A stretch of 64,000 nt of DNA, taken from NCBI RefSeq assembly GCF_000010725.1, contig NC_013859.1, positions 144,001 to 208,000 of the forward strand. Reading direction: 5' to 3'. A program made the position numbers and the translations under genes. The notes below the pieces were generated by a model that saw only the letters and a list, made by a program, of their open reading frames with translations, ran no database searches and had not been told where the DNA came from. The stretch's first letter is position 1. Every line of letters begins with the position of its first letter. The stretch is from Azospirillum sp. B510. Its GTDB lineage: Bacteria; Pseudomonadota; Alphaproteobacteria; Azospirillales; Azospirillaceae. Of this stretch, positions 34,238-42,584 are shown in pieces.

Positions 34238-34252
34238 CGGGCCGCTGGCCCG
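34238..34252 (+). terminator. Hairpin after the ydjM-like gene
   Basis: CGGGCC-GCT-GGCCCG, a six-base stem with a three-base loop, lies 13 bases after the stop. No T-run follows. The rest of the 358-base gap up to putA becomes AT-rich and contains repeat motifs listed separately. Confidence 0.45.
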
Positions 34253-34406
34253 CCCTTCCGTAAATCCGTTGGAAGATGGCGCTCCATCCTTGGAGATCAT
34301 CGGCGATTGCCCAGGATTTCCGTTTTTCATTCCGGAAATCCGGGATCGATGAATCCGCGCGGCCAGAAACCGGCCGTAAGTTCTGAAATCATGCTGTATG
34401 ACCAGT

Positions 34407-34453
34407 ATAATATTCGATAAAACTGTTATTCATAAGAATAATATTCCGTAAAA
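34407..34453. promoter_or_regulatory. AT-rich repeats upstream of putA
   Basis: ATAATATTCGATAAAA (34407-34422) and ATAATATTCCGTAAAA (34438-34453) are direct repeats 31 bases apart, three helical turns. Between them lies an inverted repeat TTATTC-ATAA-GAATAA (34426-34441). This layout suits an Lrp/AsnC-type regulator such as PutR, or an AT-rich upstream promoter element. No putR gene adjoins. Confidence 0.45.
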
Positions 34454-34583
34454 TCGTAGAAATACCAGATGGAAAAGATCCGGGACTATCGGTTAGCCTG
34501 ACAGGCGTCGGAGCGGCCCGCCAGACCGCCGGACACCGCTTTCCAAAGCCTCCGACCCCGCCCCCCGACCGGAGCCAGCCGCC

Positions 34584-37500
34584 ATGAGCCAGATGGCCAT
34601 CCCCCCGATGATCGACCCGAGCGTCTCCCCCGCTGCCGAATTTTCTCCGGACAGCGGGACCGGCCCCTTCGCCGCCTTCGCTCCCGTCGTTCGCCCGGCC
34701 AGCCCGTTGCGTCAGGCGATCACCGCCGCCTATCGCCGGCCGGAGCCGGACTGCGTGGCCTGGCTGGTGGAACAGGCGGCGTTGCCGGCCGAGGTGACCG
34801 CTGCCGCGGCCCGGACCGCGCGTTCACTGATCGCGGCCTTGCGCGCCAGGCCGCAGGGGCGTGGGGTCGAGGGGCTGATCCACGAATACAGCCTGTCCAG
34901 CCAGGAGGGCGTGGCGCTGATGTGCCTGGCGGAGGCGCTGCTGCGCATCCCCGATCGCGCCACCCGCGACGCGCTGATCCGCGACAAGATCGCCGGCGGC
35001 GACTGGCGCGCCCATCTCGGCAACAGCCCGTCGCTGTTCGTCAACGCCGCGACCTGGGGGCTGCTGGTCACCGGCAAGGTCACCGGTGTGCTGGGCGACC
35101 ATTTCGGCGGCGAACAGGCGCTGTCCTCGGCGCTGACCAAGCTGATCCTGCGCGGTGGCGAGCCGCTGATCCGCCGTGGCGTCGATTTCGCCATGCGGAT
35201 GATGGGCGAGCAGTTCGTTACCGGCCAGACCATCGACGAGGCGCTGGCCAACAGCCGCGGGATGGAGGCCGAGGGTTTCCGCTATTCCTACGACATGCTG
35301 GGCGAGGCGGCGACCACCGCCGCCGATGCCGACCGCTATTACGCCGATTATGAAAAGGCCATCCACGCCATCGGCAAGGCGTCGGCCGGGCGCGGCATCC
35401 ATGACGGCCCCGGCATCTCGATCAAGCTGTCGGCCCTGCACCCGCGCTATTCCCGCGCTCAAGGACAGCGCGTGATGGCGGAGCTGCTGCCGCGCGTCAC
35501 CGAACTGGCCCGGCTGGCCCGCCGCTACGACATCGGCCTGAACATCGACGCCGAGGAGGCCGACCGGCTGGAGCTGTCGCTCGACCTTCTGGAATCGCTC
35601 TGTTTCGATCCGGATCTGGCGGGCTGGAACGGCATCGGCTTCGTCGTCCAGGCCTATGGCAAGCGCTGCCCCTACGTCATCGACTTCGTCGTCGATCTCG
35701 CCCGGCGCAGCGGCCATCGTCTGATGATCCGGCTGGTCAAGGGCGCCTATTGGGACAGCGAGATCAAGCGCGCCCAGGTCGACGGGCTGGAGGATTTCCC
35801 GGTCTACACCCGCAAGCTGCACACCGACGTGTCCTATGTCGCCTGCGCCCGCCGGCTGCTCGGCGCCCCCGACGCGGTGTTCCCGCAATTCGCCACCCAC
35901 AACGCCCAGACGCTGGCGACCATCCACCGCATGGCCGAGCATCTGAATCCCGCCGGTTTCCAGGTCGGCCAGTACGAGTTCCAGTGCCTGCACGGCATGG
36001 GCGAGCCGCTCTACAAGGAAGTCGTCGGCCCGTTGAAGCGGCCCTGCCGCGTCTATGCCCCGGTCGGTACCCATGAGACGCTGCTGGCCTATCTGGTCCG
36101 CCGCCTGCTGGAGAACGGCGCCAACAGCTCCTTCGTCAACCGCATCGCCGACAAGAGCGTGTCGATCGACGATCTGGTCGCCGATCCCGTGGCGCAGGCG
36201 AGCGCCACCCTGCCGCTGGGCGAACGGAATCCGCTGATCGCCCTGCCGAAGGATCTCTTCGGGGCGGAGCGGGCGAACTCCGCCGGGCTCGACCTGTCGA
36301 ACGAGACCACGCTGGCCGGGCTGTCCGCCGCGTTGCGCGACAGTGCCGCCATCGCCTGGACCGCCGCCCCGCTGCTGGCGGACGGCGAGCGCCGAGGGGA
36401 GCATCCCGGCAAGGCCCGGCCGGTGCTGAACCCGGCCGACCGTCGCGACATCGTCGGCCGCCGCGTCGATGCCGGCCCGGCCGACATCGCCGACGCCTTC
36501 CTGTTCGCCGAGGCGGCGGCGCCGGTCTGGGCTGCAACCCCGCCGGCCGAACGCGCCGCCTGCCTGTTCCGCGCCGCCGACGCGATGCAGGCGCGCCTGC
36601 CGACCCTGCTCGGCCTGATCATCCGCGAGGCCGGCAAATCCACCGCCAACGCCATCGCCGAGCTGCGCGAGGCCATCGACTTCCTGCGCTATTACGGCGC
36701 CCAGGTCCGCGACCGCTTCGCCAACGACACCCATCTGCCGCTGGGGCCGGTGGTCTGCATCAGCCCGTGGAACTTCCCGCTCGCCATCTTCACCGGTCAG
36801 GTCGCCGCGGCGCTGGCCGCCGGCAATCCGGTGCTGGCCAAGCCGGCGGAGGAAACCCCGCTGGTCGCGACGGAGGCCGTGCGCATCCTGCGCGCCGCCG
36901 GGGTGCCCGCCGGCGCGGTGCAGCTTCTGCCCGGTGCCGGGGAGGTCGGTGCCGCCCTGGTCGGCCATGCCGGCACCCGCGCGGTGATGTTCACCGGTTC
37001 CACCGAGGTCGCCCGCCTGATCCAGCGCCAACTGGCCGAGCGGCTGTCGCCCGACGGCGCGCCGATCCCGCTGATCGCCGAGACCGGCGGCCAGAACGCC
37101 ATGATCGTCGACAGCTCGGCCCTGGCCGAGCAGGTGGTGGCCGACGTCATCGCCTCGGCCTTCGACAGCGCCGGCCAGCGCTGCTCCGCCCTGCGCATCC
37201 TCTGCCTACAGGAGGATGTCGCGGACCGCACCCTGACCATGCTGAAGGGCGCGATGCGCGAGCTGGGCATCGGCAGCCCCGACCGTCTGGCGGTCGATGT
37301 CGGCCCGGTGATCACGGCGGAGGCGCGCGACGGCATCCTGCGCCATATCGAGGCGATGCGGGCCAAGGGCCGCCGGGTGGAGTCGCTGCCGCTGCCGGCG
37401 GAGACCGGCCATGGCACCTTCGTCGCGCCGACCATCATCGAGATCGACCGCATCGCCGATCTGGAGCGCGAGGTGTTCGGGCCGGTCCTGCATGTGCTGC

Positions 37501-38342
37501 GCTTCCGCCGTGACGATCTCGACCGGCTGGTCGACGCCATCAACGGCACCGGTTATGGCCTGACCTTCGGCCTGCACACCCGCATCGACGCCACCATCGA
37601 CCGGGTGACCAGCCGGATCGAGGCCGGCAACCTGTATGTCAACCGCAACACCATCGGTGCGGTGGTGGGCGTCCAGCCCTTCGGCGGCCATGGCCTGTCC
37701 GGCACCGGACCGAAGGCCGGCGGCCCGCTGTACCTGTCGCGCCTGCTGTCCGTCCGTCCGCTTCCTGATCTCGGCGTTCGCGGCGGCACCGAGCGAGCGC
37801 TCGCTCACAATTTCGCCGGCTGGCTCGCCGACCAGGGCAAGGCGGCGATCGCCACCGAGGTCCGGGCGCTGGCGAAGCACTCCCCCGTCGGCGGCCGCAC
37901 CGAACTGGCCGGTCCGGTGGGGGAAAGCAATGTCTACAGCCTGATGCCGCGTGGCCGCATCCTGCTGCTGCCGCGGACGGAGGACGGGCTGTACCGCCTG
38001 TTGGGAGCGGCACTCGCAACCGGCAACGAGGTGGTGGTGGATGGCGACACCGCCGTCACCGCCGGGTTGACGCGCCTGCCGCCGGAGGTCGCCGCCCGTG
38101 TCCGGGTGAGCCCGAGCTGGACATCGTTCGGACCGCTGGCCGGCGCGCTGGTGGAAGGCGAGTCCGAGCGTCTGCTCGCCGCCAATCGCCGCATCGCCGA
38201 GCTGCCCGGCCCCATCGTCCTGACCCAGGGGGTACCCACCGGCGGCAAGGGGGTGGAGATCGCCTGGCTGATGAACGAGCGCTCCGTCAGCACCAACACC
38301 ACGGCGGCCGGTGGCAACGCCAGCCTGGTGGCGATGAGCTGA
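34584..38342 (+). CDS. putA: Bifunctional proline dehydrogenase / glutamate-semialdehyde dehydrogenase
   Basis: A 1252-residue PutA that oxidises proline to glutamate with FAD and NAD. The PRODH barrel spans about residues 150-480, with DGPGISIKLSALHPRY, NIDAEEADRLELSL and MIRLVKGAYWDSEIKRA. The aldehyde dehydrogenase domain follows (about 560-1030), with PWNFPLAIFTGQ, the general-base Glu in AETGGQN and catalytic Cys in AGQRCSALR near residue 866. A C-terminal region resembling a second ALDH fold makes it type B. The N-terminus lacks the ribbon-helix-helix DNA-binding domain of enteric PutA, so it should not repress its own gene. Confidence 0.97.
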   Translation: MSQMAIPPMIDPSVSPAAEFSPDSGTGPFAAFAPVVRPASPLRQAITAAYRRPEPDCVAWLVEQAALPAEVTAAAARTARSLIAALRARPQGRGVEGLIHEYSLSSQEGVALMCLAEALLRIPDRATRDALIRDKIAGGDWRAHLGNSPSLFVNAATWGLLVTGKVTGVLGDHFGGEQALSSALTKLILRGGEPLIRRGVDFAMRMMGEQFVTGQTIDEALANSRGMEAEGFRYSYDMLGEAATTAADADRYYADYEKAIHAIGKASAGRGIHDGPGISIKLSALHPRYSRAQGQRVMAELLPRVTELARLARRYDIGLNIDAEEADRLELSLDLLESLCFDPDLAGWNGIGFVVQAYGKRCPYVIDFVVDLARRSGHRLMIRLVKGAYWDSEIKRAQVDGLEDFPVYTRKLHTDVSYVACARRLLGAPDAVFPQFATHNAQTLATIHRMAEHLNPAGFQVGQYEFQCLHGMGEPLYKEVVGPLKRPCRVYAPVGTHETLLAYLVRRLLENGANSSFVNRIADKSVSIDDLVADPVAQASATLPLGERNPLIALPKDLFGAERANSAGLDLSNETTLAGLSAALRDSAAIAWTAAPLLADGERRGEHPGKARPVLNPADRRDIVGRRVDAGPADIADAFLFAEAAAPVWAATPPAERAACLFRAADAMQARLPTLLGLIIREAGKSTANAIAELREAIDFLRYYGAQVRDRFANDTHLPLGPVVCISPWNFPLAIFTGQVAAALAAGNPVLAKPAEETPLVATEAVRILRAAGVPAGAVQLLPGAGEVGAALVGHAGTRAVMFTGSTEVARLIQRQLAERLSPDGAPIPLIAETGGQNAMIVDSSALAEQVVADVIASAFDSAGQRCSALRILCLQEDVADRTLTMLKGAMRELGIGSPDRLAVDVGPVITAEARDGILRHIEAMRAKGRRVESLPLPAETGHGTFVAPTIIEIDRIADLEREVFGPVLHVLRFRRDDLDRLVDAINGTGYGLTFGLHTRIDATIDRVTSRIEAGNLYVNRNTIGAVVGVQPFGGHGLSGTGPKAGGPLYLSRLLSVRPLPDLGVRGGTERALAHNFAGWLADQGKAAIATEVRALAKHSPVGGRTELAGPVGESNVYSLMPRGRILLLPRTEDGLYRLLGAALATGNEVVVDGDTAVTAGLTRLPPEVAARVRVSPSWTSFGPLAGALVEGESERLLAANRRIAELPGPIVLTQGVPTGGKGVEIAWLMNERSVSTNTTAAGGNASLVAMS

Positions 38343-38371
38343 ACGGGCTGCGCCAGAGGAGCTGAACCGGC

Positions 38372-38412
38372 CATGCGCGTGCGGCGGCAAGAGCGCCCGC
38401 TCCACGCGCATG
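38372..38412 (+). terminator. Hairpin downstream of putA
   Basis: CATGCGCGTG at 38372-38381 pairs perfectly with CACGCGCATG at 38403-38412 across a 21-base loop, 29 bases past the putA stop. No T-run follows; it may be a terminator or mRNA-stabilising hairpin. Confidence 0.5.
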
Positions 38413-38496
38413 CCTGCCATCCTCGCCGCCGTGCGGTACGCCTACGGACGATGCGGTTAAGGTTCCGAACCGTCACCGTTGCCGTTCGGATTCCCG

Positions 38497-39648
38497 ATGC
38501 GCCTGATCTTCCTGCTTGGCCTCGCCGGCTTCGCCAGCGCCTTCTCCCTGCGCACCACCGATCCGATGCTGACACTGATCGCCGATGATCTCGACGTGAC
38601 GGTGCGGCAGGCGGCCCTGCTCGCCTCCGCCTACACGCTGCCCTATGCCCTGATGCAGGTCGTGCTGGGGCCGGTGGGCGACGCCATCGGCAAGTCGCGG
38701 CTGGTCCGGCTGGCCCTGTCGGTGCTGACCGTCGGTCTGGTGCTGTCCACCATCGCGCCGAGCTACGGCACGGTGATGGCCGGGCGTATCCTGGCCGGCG
38801 CCTTCGCCGGCGGCATCATCCCGGCCTCCATGGCGCTGATCGGCGACCGCGTGCCCTATGAGGAGCGCCAGATCGCCATCAGCCGTTTCCTGCTGGCGGT
38901 GATCTTCGGGCAGATGTCGGGTTCCGCCGTGTCGGGGGCGCTGGCCGAGGCCTTCGGCTGGCGGGCGGTGTTCGGCCTGTCCGCCGGCGTGACGGCGCTG
39001 ATCTGCGCCGCCGCCCTGATCGGGCTGGCGCGCGAGGTGGAACCCCGCTCCCCCCTGTCGGTCGCCGACGCGCGGCGGCGCTATGCCACCGTGCTGACGA
39101 ACCCGGCCTCGCTGTTCGTCTTCGCCACCGTGGCGGGGGAGGGGTTGCTGATCTTCGGCGTCTTCCCCTTCGTGGCCCCGGTGCTGATCGAACATGGCGC
39201 CGCCGGCGCCTTCCAGGCCGGGCTGACCATCGCCGCCTTCGCCATCGGCGGCGTGGTCTACAGCACGGTGGTCCGGCGGCTGATCGCCTCGCTCGGCCAA
39301 TGGGGCATGATGAAGGCCGGCGGTCTGGCCGCCGGCCTGGCCTATCTGGTCATCGCCTTCCCGGTGCCCTGGCCGGTGGTGAGCCTCGCCTTCCTGGTCG
39401 CCGGCTTCGGCTTCTACATGCTGCACAACACCATGCAGACCCAGGCGACGGAGCTGGCCCCGACCGCCCGCGGCTCGGCGCTGGCCCTGTTCGCGTCGAG
39501 CTTCTTCCTGGGGCAGGGGATCGGGCCGGTGCTCTATGGATACATCTCCACCCACACCGGCTTCGGCCCGCTGTTCCTCGGCGTCGGCCTGCTCACCGCC
39601 GGGCTGGGCTTCGCCTCGGTCCGGCTGATCCGGCGGGGGCGGGCATAG
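38497..39648 (+). CDS. MFS transporter, drug:H+ antiporter type
   Basis: A 383-residue major facilitator with twelve predicted helices. The loop between helices 2 and 3 is GPVGDAIGKSRLVR, and helix 5 carries the Gly/Pro-rich GAFAGGIIPASMALIGDRVPYEER, similar to DHA1 antiporters such as AraJ/YdhP-like exporters. The ATG at 38497 (MRLIFLLGLAGF) begins directly at helix 1; a TTG six codons upstream is possible. It is convergent with the GH4 gene with only six bases between. Substrate unknown. Confidence 0.85.
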   Translation: MRLIFLLGLAGFASAFSLRTTDPMLTLIADDLDVTVRQAALLASAYTLPYALMQVVLGPVGDAIGKSRLVRLALSVLTVGLVLSTIAPSYGTVMAGRILAGAFAGGIIPASMALIGDRVPYEERQIAISRFLLAVIFGQMSGSAVSGALAEAFGWRAVFGLSAGVTALICAAALIGLAREVEPRSPLSVADARRRYATVLTNPASLFVFATVAGEGLLIFGVFPFVAPVLIEHGAAGAFQAGLTIAAFAIGGVVYSTVVRRLIASLGQWGMMKAGGLAAGLAYLVIAFPVPWPVVSLAFLVAGFGFYMLHNTMQTQATELAPTARGSALALFASSFFLGQGIGPVLYGYISTHTGFGPLFLGVGLLTAGLGFASVRLIRRGRA

Positions 39649-39654
39649 CGACGG

Positions 39655-40938
39655 TCACAGGCAGGCCCGGATGTAGGGCCGGTTCGCCTCCCACAGCTCA
39701 TCCAGGATGGCGGCGGCGGCGGCGCTGGAATTCACGACGGGATCGATCAGCAGCGCCTGCAAGGCCAGCTCCTTCGATCCGCGCAGCGCCGCCTCCACCG
39801 ACAGTTGCTGCACGTTGGCCTGGACCGACAGCAGCTTCAGGATGCCGTCGGGCAGCCGTCCGAGCGAGACCGGATGGACACCGGCGGCGTCGGCCACCAG
39901 CGGCACCTCCACCGCCAGCTCGTCGGGCAGGCCGGGGATGACGCCGCGGTTGATGACGATGCCGCTTTCGATGAAGCGCTTCTGGTTGTGCAGCTGGCCC
40001 GCGATCACCGCCACCGCCCGCTCGCCCCAGGACGGTCTGGTCCAATCATCTGGGATCGGCCTGCTGCCGTCGATGACGCCATCCATCAGGTCGCGCAAGA
40101 TGACGCGCCCCTCCTCGTCATGTTTGAAGTCGAAGCCGTGTTCCCCGGCCTCCCAGCCATAGGGCAGGAATTCGCCGGTGTGGTCGTCGCTGGGGGTGAC
40201 CCACAGGCCGAAGGCATGGAACAGGCGGCGCGCCAGCGGAGTGAAGGACGGATCGTGCGTCGCCTCCCTCTCGCGAAGCAGGGGATAGAGGTCGCGGCCC
40301 GTCGCCTTCTCGCGGATCGCGGTCAGCCATTGGAAATGGTTCAGCCCGGCGCCCCAGACATCGACCTCCTTCTCCGCCATGCCCAGGATCTGGCAGATGA
40401 ACCAGCGCGCCAGGAAGATGCCGTGGCAGAGCCCGAGCGTCCGCACATTGGTGCAGCGCGACAGGCCCAGCACGATGCGGCTTTCCGGATTCGACAGGTT
40501 GATGAACAGGGCGTCGGGGCAGATCGCTTCGACGTCGCGGGCGATGTCGACGATCAGCGGCAGGGTGCGGAGCGTGAAGAACAGCCCGCCGGGGCCGCCA
40601 TTCTCGCCCAGCGTGTGGCGGATGCCATGCTTCCTCGGCACCTCGAAATCCAGCTTCCACAGCCGGTTGCGGTCGATGGCGATGGCGCACAGCACGAAAC
40701 CGGCGCCCTGGAGGGCGGCCTTGCGGTCGGTGGTCTTCTCGATGGTGAGGCCGGCATTCCCGTGGCGGTTCAGCACATCCGCCAGCGCCGCCATGCGGTC
40801 GAGCGCTTCCACATTGGTGTCGACCAGCGTCAGGGTGCTGCCGGCCAGCTCCGTGGTGGAGAACAGATCCTGGAACAGGCTGAGGCCGAAGGCGGCGCTG
40901 CCGGCGCCGATGAAGACGATCTTGGTGGTGTTGGGCAT
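39655..40938 (-). CDS. Glycoside hydrolase family 4 (alpha-glycosidase type)
   Basis: A 427-residue NAD- and Mn-dependent glycosidase. The dinucleotide site is KIVFIGAGSAAFG, then LTLVDTN. GH4 marks are GENGGPGGLFFTLR, INLSNPESR, the metal-binding Cys in LGLCHGIF near residue 172 and His in GLNHFQWL near 200. The chemistry is oxidation-elimination rather than direct hydrolysis. The NPESR and LCHG variants fit the alpha-galactosidase/galacturonidase/glucosidase group (MelA/AglA-like); exact substrate uncertain. Divergent from a GH1 gene, so both probably serve uptake of the same plant sugars. Confidence 0.88.
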   Translation of the reverse strand: MPNTTKIVFIGAGSAAFGLSLFQDLFSTTELAGSTLTLVDTNVEALDRMAALADVLNRHGNAGLTIEKTTDRKAALQGAGFVLCAIAIDRNRLWKLDFEVPRKHGIRHTLGENGGPGGLFFTLRTLPLIVDIARDVEAICPDALFINLSNPESRIVLGLSRCTNVRTLGLCHGIFLARWFICQILGMAEKEVDVWGAGLNHFQWLTAIREKATGRDLYPLLREREATHDPSFTPLARRLFHAFGLWVTPSDDHTGEFLPYGWEAGEHGFDFKHDEEGRVILRDLMDGVIDGSRPIPDDWTRPSWGERAVAVIAGQLHNQKRFIESGIVINRGVIPGLPDELAVEVPLVADAAGVHPVSLGRLPDGILKLLSVQANVQQLSVEAALRGSKELALQALLIDPVVNSSAAAAAILDELWEANRPYIRACL

Positions 40939-40976
40939 GGTGGGTTTCCTCCGCAAACGGAGCGGCTGACCGCCGT

Positions 40977-40990
40977 CTTGTGGACACAAG
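40977..40990. promoter_or_regulatory. Palindrome between GH4 and GH1 genes
   Basis: CTTGTG-GA-CACAAG is an inverted repeat 39 bases upstream of the GH4 start in the 190-base divergent gap. It could be an operator shared by the two glycosidase genes. No regulator gene adjoins. Confidence 0.35.
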
Positions 40991-41128
40991 GCTACGCCCT
41001 TCGGACGGCGCCGCCCATAGGCTGCGCCACCGCGTCGCGCCCGGACCATTCGTGTGCTTGTCCCATGGCGCCGGGCGGCCGGCTGCGGCATGCTGGGGAA
41101 AACGAACCAATCCCTTGGGAGGACGACA

Positions 41129-42493
41129 ATGGACAGCTTCAGCCAGCCCGTGTCCCTGGCCGACGATGCCAAGCCGCTGAGTTTCCCGCCGGATTTCCGC
41201 TGGGGCGCCTCGACCGCCTCCTACCAGATCGAAGGGGCGGTGGAGGCCGACGGGCGTGGGCCCTGCGTGTGGGACACCTTCACCGCCCAGGGCCGCATCA
41301 TGGACGGCAGCAGTGCGGCGGTGGCCTGCGACCATTACCACCGCTATCCGGAAGACATCGCGCTGATGAAGGCGGCCGGCTTCGACAGCTACCGCTTCTC
41401 CATCGCCTGGCCGCGCATCCTGCCGACGGGCACCGGGGCGGTGGAGACGCGCGGCCTCGATTTCTACGACCGGCTGGTCGATGGGCTGCTGGAGGCGGGA
41501 ATCACGCCGATGGCCTGCCTCTATCATTGGGATCTGCCGCAGCCGCTGGAGGATGCCGGCGGCTGGCAGGGGCGGGAGATCATCGGACCCTTCGCCGACT
41601 ACGCCCGCATCGTCACCGCCCGGCTGGCCGACCGGGTCAAGACCTGGATGATGCTGAACGAACCCAATGTCGTCGCGATCTTCGGCTATGGCGTCGGCGA
41701 GCACGCCCCCGGCCACAGGCTGGGCGAACAGGGCATCCTGCGGGCCCTGCATCACCAGAATCTGGCTCAAGGGGCGGCGCTGCGCGCCATCGCGGCGGAG
41801 CATTCCGGCCTGACGCTGGGCACCGTCCTGAACCTGCAACCCGCCGTTCCCGACAGCGACCGTCCGGAGGACATCGCCGCCGCCGCCCGCTGGGATGCGG
41901 TGTGGAACCGGGTGACGCTGGACGGGCTGATGCGCGGACGGATCCCGGCGTTGCTGGCCGACAAGATGGCCGGCTTCGTGCTGCCCGGCGACGAGGAGGC
42001 GATCCGCTATCCCATCGACCTGCTGGGCATCAACTACTACTCCCGCATGACGATGAAGCATGAGGCGGGACGGCCCTTCGAGGTCGGCTGGGGCGAAGCG
42101 CGCTGCCGGCGCTGGACCGGCATGGCCTGGCCGGTGCAGCCGGAGGGGCTGTACGAGCTGCTGAGCGAATTCCGCACCGACTACGGCAATCCCGCCGTCT
42201 TCATCGCCGAAAATGGCTGCGCCTATGACGACGTGGTGACGCCGGACGGCCAGATCCACGATGCCGAGCGGGTGCTGTTCTACCGCGAGCACCTGGAATC
42301 GGTGGCGCTGGCGCTGGCCGACGGCTGCAACGTCACGGGCTATCTGTGCTGGAGCTTGCTGGACAATTTCGAGTGGGCCTTCGGCCTGTCGAAACGGTTC
42401 GGCATCGTGCGCGTCGATTACGACACGCTGGAGCGCACGCCGAAGGACAGCTACCGCTTCCTGGCCGAGGTTGTGAGAACCGGAAGACTTTGA
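41129..42493 (+). CDS. Beta-glucosidase, glycoside hydrolase family 1
   Basis: A 454-residue retaining beta-glycosidase. N-terminal FPPDFRWGASTASYQIEG is the GH1 signature. The acid/base Glu is in MMLNEPNVV near residue 177 and the nucleophile Glu in FIAENGCAYDD near 361. Subsite residues such as YHWDLPQPLED and CWSLLDNFEWAFG are present. No signal peptide, so it is cytoplasmic and acts on imported beta-glucosides or cellobiose. The ATG at 41129 follows GGGAGGA at 41117-41123. Confidence 0.95.
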   Translation: MDSFSQPVSLADDAKPLSFPPDFRWGASTASYQIEGAVEADGRGPCVWDTFTAQGRIMDGSSAAVACDHYHRYPEDIALMKAAGFDSYRFSIAWPRILPTGTGAVETRGLDFYDRLVDGLLEAGITPMACLYHWDLPQPLEDAGGWQGREIIGPFADYARIVTARLADRVKTWMMLNEPNVVAIFGYGVGEHAPGHRLGEQGILRALHHQNLAQGAALRAIAAEHSGLTLGTVLNLQPAVPDSDRPEDIAAAARWDAVWNRVTLDGLMRGRIPALLADKMAGFVLPGDEEAIRYPIDLLGINYYSRMTMKHEAGRPFEVGWGEARCRRWTGMAWPVQPEGLYELLSEFRTDYGNPAVFIAENGCAYDDVVTPDGQIHDAERVLFYREHLESVALALADGCNVTGYLCWSLLDNFEWAFGLSKRFGIVRVDYDTLERTPKDSYRFLAEVVRTGRL

Positions 42494-42584
42494 CCGATAT
42501 CTTCCCGCCGCCCCTGTACTTTCGGCATGTCGCACCCTATTCGTTAGTCATACGGACGGTGATGGATCAAGGGCGGAGGCCCGG

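Noticed and set aside
34824..37031. Long minus-strand frame opposite putA
   Set aside because: Shadow of a well-conserved gene; no motifs in the translation.
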